NCBI RefSeq assembly: GCF_000744095.1
Contig: NZ_JQLI01000001.1
Span: forward strand, 4,278,001 to 4,342,000
Source: Cupriavidus necator A5-1
GTDB lineage: Bacteria > Pseudomonadota > Gammaproteobacteria > Burkholderiales > Burkholderiaceae
DNA: 64,000 bases
Direction of reading: 5' to 3'
The notes under the pieces were generated by a model. That model was given only the letters and a program-made list of their open reading frames with translations, had not been told where the DNA came from and did no database searches. Position numbers and translations under genes: made by a program. Each line of letters begins with the position of its first letter. Positions within the stretch are counted from its first letter, which is position 1. Of the stretch, positions 60,811 to 64,000 are shown piece after piece.

Positions 60811-61323
60811 TCAGGCCTTGCCCAGGCGCCGCTTGAGGTGCGGCACCAGCCCGCCCGCGGCCAGGATCTCGCGCAGGAAGGCGGGGATGGGCTCGCAGGC
60901 AACTTCGGTGCCGTCGTCCAGGCGCAGCCGGGCCGCGTCCAGGTCCAGCACGACGTGCGCGCCGTCGGCCAGCCGGCCGGTGTCGGCGCACACCAGCACC
61001 GGCAGGCCCAGGTTGATGGCATTGCGATAGAACAGCCCGCCGAAGGACTGCGCCACCACCGCGCCCACACCCAGTTCGCGCAGCGCCTGCGGCGCCTGCT
61101 CGCGCGACGAGCCGATGCCGAAGTTGGCGCCCGCTACCAGCACATCCCCGGCGCGCACGTCCCCTGGGAATTCCGGGCGCAGCGAGGCCAGGCAATGCCG
61201 GGCCAGCACGGCCAGCGGCGATTTCATCAGCACGGCGGGGGCCATGGCATCGGTGTCGACATTGTTGCCGAAACGCCAGATGCGGCCGGCTGCGATGGGG
61301 GCGGGGGCGATGGGGGAGGTCAT
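60811..61323 (-). CDS. LeuD-like 3-isopropylmalate dehydratase small subunit
   Basis: 170 residues from ATG 61323. Swivel-domain motif NFGIGSSREQAPQAL at about 74-88 and YRNAINLGLPVLVC mark an IPM isomerase/homoaconitase small subunit. It follows the LeuC-like gene after 51 bp and the two should form one hydro-lyase. The context (tricarboxylate-type binding protein, GntR regulator, no leuB or leuA) suggests another hydroxyacid substrate rather than leucine biosynthesis. Confidence 0.85.
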   Translation of the reverse strand: MTSPIAPAPIAAGRIWRFGNNVDTDAMAPAVLMKSPLAVLARHCLASLRPEFPGDVRAGDVLVAGANFGIGSSREQAPQALRELGVGAVVAQSFGGLFYRNAINLGLPVLVCADTGRLADGAHVVLDLDAARLRLDDGTEVACEPIPAFLREILAAGGLVPHLKRRLGKA

Positions 61324-61374
61324 GCAAAAAAGGTCTGGCCCGCGCATGGCGGGCACGAATTCAGGCCCGTGGCG

Positions 61375-62688
61375 TTACTCCAGCAGGGTGCGCGGGTCGG
61401 TGATGCGGCCGGTGATGGCGCTGGCGGCCACCGTCATCGGCGAGCCCAGCCAGACGGCGCTGCCCGCGTCGCCCATGCGGCCGGAGAAGTTGCGCGCCGT
61501 TGAGGCGATGGCGCGGCTGCCCGCGGGAAAGCGCGACGCGCCATAGCCGGCGCAGGCGCCGCAGGCGTTGGGCAGCAGCATGGCGCCGGCCTGGGTGAGG
61601 ATGCCGAGCGTGCCTTCGTGCTCGGCCTGTAACTGGTCGCGGCGCGACGCCGGTGCCACCTGCAGCGTCACGCCTGGCGCCACGCGGCGCCCGCGCAGCA
61701 CGCGCGCGGCCATGCGCAGGTCTTCCAGCTTGGCGCCGGTGCAGGCGCCCAGGTAGGCGATCTGCACGGGCTCGCCAGCGGCCTCATCCACCGGCGCGCT
61801 GTTGGCGGGCGAGTGGGGCGCGGCGACCTGCGGCGCCAGCGCGCCGGCGTCGAAACGGTGGGTGGCGAGCACCGGCGCATCCATGTCGCTGCGCCAGTGC
61901 GCGAGATCGATGTCCGCCAGCGTCTGCGCCGGCACGCCGGCCTGCGCCAGCCAGTCGAGCGTCACGGCGTCGGGCGCTATCAGCCCGGTCTGCGCGCCCA
62001 GCTCGGCGCTCATGTTGGTGAGCGTCATGCGCTCCTGCATCGGCATTGCGGCCACGGCGCTGCCGGTGTATTCGAGCGCTTCGTAGCGCCCGCCGCCCAG
62101 GCCCAGCCTGGCGCACAGGAACAGCATGATGTCCTTGGCGCAGACGCCGGGCGCGAGCTGGCCGTCCCACTGAAGCCGGATGGTATCCGGCACGCGCAGC
62201 CAGATCTCGCCGGTGGCCAACACGCCCGCCATCTCCGTCGCGCCCACGCCGAACATGTAGGCGCCGAAGGCGCCGCCGGTCGGGCTGTGGCTGTCGCCGC
62301 CGACGATCAGGCGGCCCGGCAGCACATGCCCGCGCTCGGGCAGCACCACATGGCAGATGCCTTCGGCGTCGATAAAGTGCGCGCCCGACTGGCGCGTCCA
62401 GTCGCGCGTGAAGCGCAGGATCGATTCGGCCTGGGCATCGCCGCCGGGCACGAAGTGGTCGGTCACCACCACGTAGCGCGACGGGTCCCAGACGCCGACA
62501 TCCAGCTCCTGCAGCAGCGGCGCCACGCGGCGCGGGCCGCTGGAGTCGTGCGACATCGCCAGGTCGACGCGGCAGATCACCACGGTGCCGACCTGCGCGT
62601 AAGGCAGGCCGGCGGCGCGCGCCACCAGTTTCTGCGCGAGCGTGGCCGGCGCCGTGGCCTCGGGTGTGGCCGCAAGGGTACGACTCAT
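61375..62688 (-). CDS. LeuC/aconitase-like dehydratase large subunit
   Basis: 437 residues. Iron-sulfur ligands are visible in LGACTGAKLEDL and LPNACGACAGYG, with the aconitase substrate motifs VVGGDSHSPTGGAFGAYMFGVGATEM (quoted in part). It should isomerise or hydrate a tricarboxylate-like acid with its small subunit encoded downstream. ATG 62688 overlaps the stop of the Bug gene (ATGA). Shortened insertions compared with LeuC suggest a catabolic branch of the family. Confidence 0.85.
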   Translation of the reverse strand: MSRTLAATPEATAPATLAQKLVARAAGLPYAQVGTVVICRVDLAMSHDSSGPRRVAPLLQELDVGVWDPSRYVVVTDHFVPGGDAQAESILRFTRDWTRQSGAHFIDAEGICHVVLPERGHVLPGRLIVGGDSHSPTGGAFGAYMFGVGATEMAGVLATGEIWLRVPDTIRLQWDGQLAPGVCAKDIMLFLCARLGLGGGRYEALEYTGSAVAAMPMQERMTLTNMSAELGAQTGLIAPDAVTLDWLAQAGVPAQTLADIDLAHWRSDMDAPVLATHRFDAGALAPQVAAPHSPANSAPVDEAAGEPVQIAYLGACTGAKLEDLRMAARVLRGRRVAPGVTLQVAPASRRDQLQAEHEGTLGILTQAGAMLLPNACGACAGYGASRFPAGSRAIASTARNFSGRMGDAGSAVWLGSPMTVAASAITGRITDPRTLLE

Positions 62689-63737
62689 TCCGGCGACGCC
62701 CCCGAGTACTTGACCACGGCCGCCCAGCGCTTGACGTCCTGCTTCACGAACGCGCCGAAGGCCTCGGGCGGCATGCCGATCGGCTGCGCGCCGTCATTCT
62801 CCAGGCGCTTGCGCACCGCGGGCGTTTCCAGCCCCTTGCGCGCGGCCTGGTACAGCGCCTGCGTGACCTCGGCCGGCATGCCGGCGGGCCCGAACAGGCC
62901 GAACCACGCGCTCGACTCGAAGCCCTTGACGGTGGCGCCGATCGGCGCCGCGCCCGGGAACTGCGGCAGCGGCGCGGGGCTGGTCACGCCCAGCACCTTG
63001 AGCTTGCCGGCGCGCACATGCGGCAGCACGTTGATGGTGCTGGCGAACATCAGGTCGCACTGGCCGGCCAGCACGTCGGTGAGTGCGGGCGACGTGCCCT
63101 TGTATGGGATGTTGACGATATAGGTGCCGGTCATCATCTTGAACATGTCGCCGGCCATGTGCAGCGACGAGCCGACCGAGCCGATGGCGAAGTTCAGCTT
63201 GCCCGGCTGCGAGCGCGCCAGGCGGATCAGCTCGGGCACGTTGCTGGCGGCCAGCCGCGGCGTGGCCACCAGCACGCTGGGCACGGTGGCCACCAGCGTG
63301 ACCGGGGTGAAGTCCTGCACCGGGTCGAACGGCAGCTTCTTGTACAGCGTGGCGTTGATGGTATGGCTGGTGAAGCTCATCAGCAGCGTGCTGCCATCCG
63401 GCGCGCTCTTGGCGACCAGGTCGGCGGCGATATTGCCGCCGGCGCCGGGACGGTTCTCCACCACCACCGGTTGGCCGAGTTCCTGGGTCATTTCCTGGGC
63501 GATGGTGCGCGCCAGCGTGTCGGTGGTGCCGCCGGCCGGCGCGCCCACCAGGATCCGGATCGGCTTGCCGCCGGCAATCTGCGTGCCTTGTGCCCCGGCC
63601 GACAAGGGCAGCGCCAGCGCGCACAGGGCAGCGCCGGCCATGCCGGCAAGGCGGCGCACCGCGGCGCGGCGGCGGCTCGATGACAACCCGGTCGGGTCGG
63701 GGGTCGAGTTGGACAGGACCAGGCGGAACACTGGCAT
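62685..63737 (-). CDS. Tripartite tricarboxylate transporter substrate-binding protein (Bug family)
   Basis: 350 residues from ATG 63737, with GAGGAG upstream. A Tat-like or Sec signal (RRAAVRRLAGMAGAALCALALPLSAGA) is followed by the Bug fold: KPIRILVGAPAGGTTDTLAR, VENRPGAGGNIAADLVAKS, PYKGTSPALTDVLAGQCDLMF. It binds a carboxylate in the periplasm. No TctA/TctB membrane genes are near, as is common for the many Bug proteins of Cupriavidus and Bordetella. First gene of the unit with LeuC/LeuD-like genes. Confidence 0.92.
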   Translation of the reverse strand: MPVFRLVLSNSTPDPTGLSSSRRRAAVRRLAGMAGAALCALALPLSAGAQGTQIAGGKPIRILVGAPAGGTTDTLARTIAQEMTQELGQPVVVENRPGAGGNIAADLVAKSAPDGSTLLMSFTSHTINATLYKKLPFDPVQDFTPVTLVATVPSVLVATPRLAASNVPELIRLARSQPGKLNFAIGSVGSSLHMAGDMFKMMTGTYIVNIPYKGTSPALTDVLAGQCDLMFASTINVLPHVRAGKLKVLGVTSPAPLPQFPGAAPIGATVKGFESSAWFGLFGPAGMPAEVTQALYQAARKGLETPAVRKRLENDGAQPIGMPPEAFGAFVKQDVKRWAAVVKYSGASPE

Positions 63738-63837
63738 GACGGCGGCTCCTCGCTTGATGTGATCAGGAATGCGCAGTATCGCCGGGATCAGCGAGGTGTG
63801 GCGCACATCCGGCGCGGCACTGCCCGGGGCGGGCATG

Positions 63838-64000
63838 TCAGTCGCGCAGGCCGGGGCGGGTTTCGCTCTCCACCCAGACGTTGGCGCTGTCCACGCCGGC
63901 TGGCGACAGTTCCATGCGGTACTCGTAGCGGTCGGGGCGGTACTGGCCCAGCAGCAACTGCACCGGGCGGCCGGCCTGGTCCTTGACCACGCGGCGCACC
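63838..64000 (-). CDS. GntR-family regulator, C-terminal UTRA end (cut by window edge)
   Basis: The last 54 residues of a protein whose sequence (RRVVKDQAGRPVQLLLGQYR, then RPDRYEYRMELSP) matches the C-terminal UTRA ligand-binding domain of HutC-type GntR regulators. The beginning lies outside. It is 100 bp upstream of the Bug gene on the same strand and may regulate it. Confidence 0.75.
   Translation of the reverse strand, partial: VRRVVKDQAGRPVQLLLGQYRPDRYEYRMELSPAGVDSANVWVESETRPGLRD

Overview
This is a high-GC window from a beta-proteobacterium, most probably Cupriavidus or a close Burkholderiales relative. The inference rests on codon usage, a chromid-type repA/parAB module and gene families typical of that group. 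The left part (about 2.5-7.6 kb) looks like the replication and partition region of a secondary chromosome or megaplasmid: an iteron field with DnaA-box-like sites, a RepA_C-type initiator, parA and parB. It also holds two copies of a perfect 16-bp palindrome (CTTTCAGCGCTGAAAG) that I propose as parS. Two cold-shock genes flank the origin. An IS4-family element with perfect ends and a 12-bp target duplication sits inside the terminator of the first one.

From 7.8 to 20 kb lie a tyrosine-recombinase-like ORF without its catalytic tail, an atypical LuxR-type response regulator and an orphan receiver-like protein. They are followed by a small hypothetical gene, a DUF1839 gene coupled to a degenerate glycoside-hydrolase-2-like gene, a Crp/Fnr regulator and a first Wzc-like tyrosine kinase that lacks the usual tyrosine tail.

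From 20.3 to 54.4 kb is one large exopolysaccharide island. Export and control are wza-wzb-wzc plus a secreted beta-helix protein. Wzx flippase and a Wzy-like polymerase are divergent from them. Precursor enzymes are a WbpO-like dehydrogenase and a WbpP-like epimerase (UDP-GalNAcA), an AsnB-type amidotransferase, and CapD/WbpM-like and DegT-like enzymes for a trideoxy-amino sugar. A PglC-like phosphoglycosyltransferase, four GT4 and one GT2 glycosyltransferases assemble the unit. Decoration candidates are an O-acyltransferase, a FAD oxidoreductase coupled to an ATP-grasp ligase, a plant-GIPC-transferase-like protein, a second DegT-like protein and a FemAB/GNAT-like transferase. The gene set suggests a polymer with (amidated) GalNAcA and a 2,4-diamino-trideoxy sugar, comparable to Ralstonia EPS I or Pseudomonas O6-type polymers. 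A second atypical LuxR paralogue closes the island.

The right end (55-64 kb) holds two tiny envelope genes, cyanase, a CynX-like transporter with a guanine-deaminase-like enzyme, a LysR regulator, a phosphoribosyltransferase, a LeuC/LeuD-like dehydratase pair with a Bug-type binding protein, and the end of a GntR regulator.

The most interesting signal is that the 16-bp origin iteron (GCAGAAACGGGTACGC) recurs as isolated copies in intergenic gaps 16-52 kb away (20.1, 52.2, 52.3 and 55.9 kb, with a degenerate one at 53.3 kb). These could be long-range RepA binding sites on the chromid.
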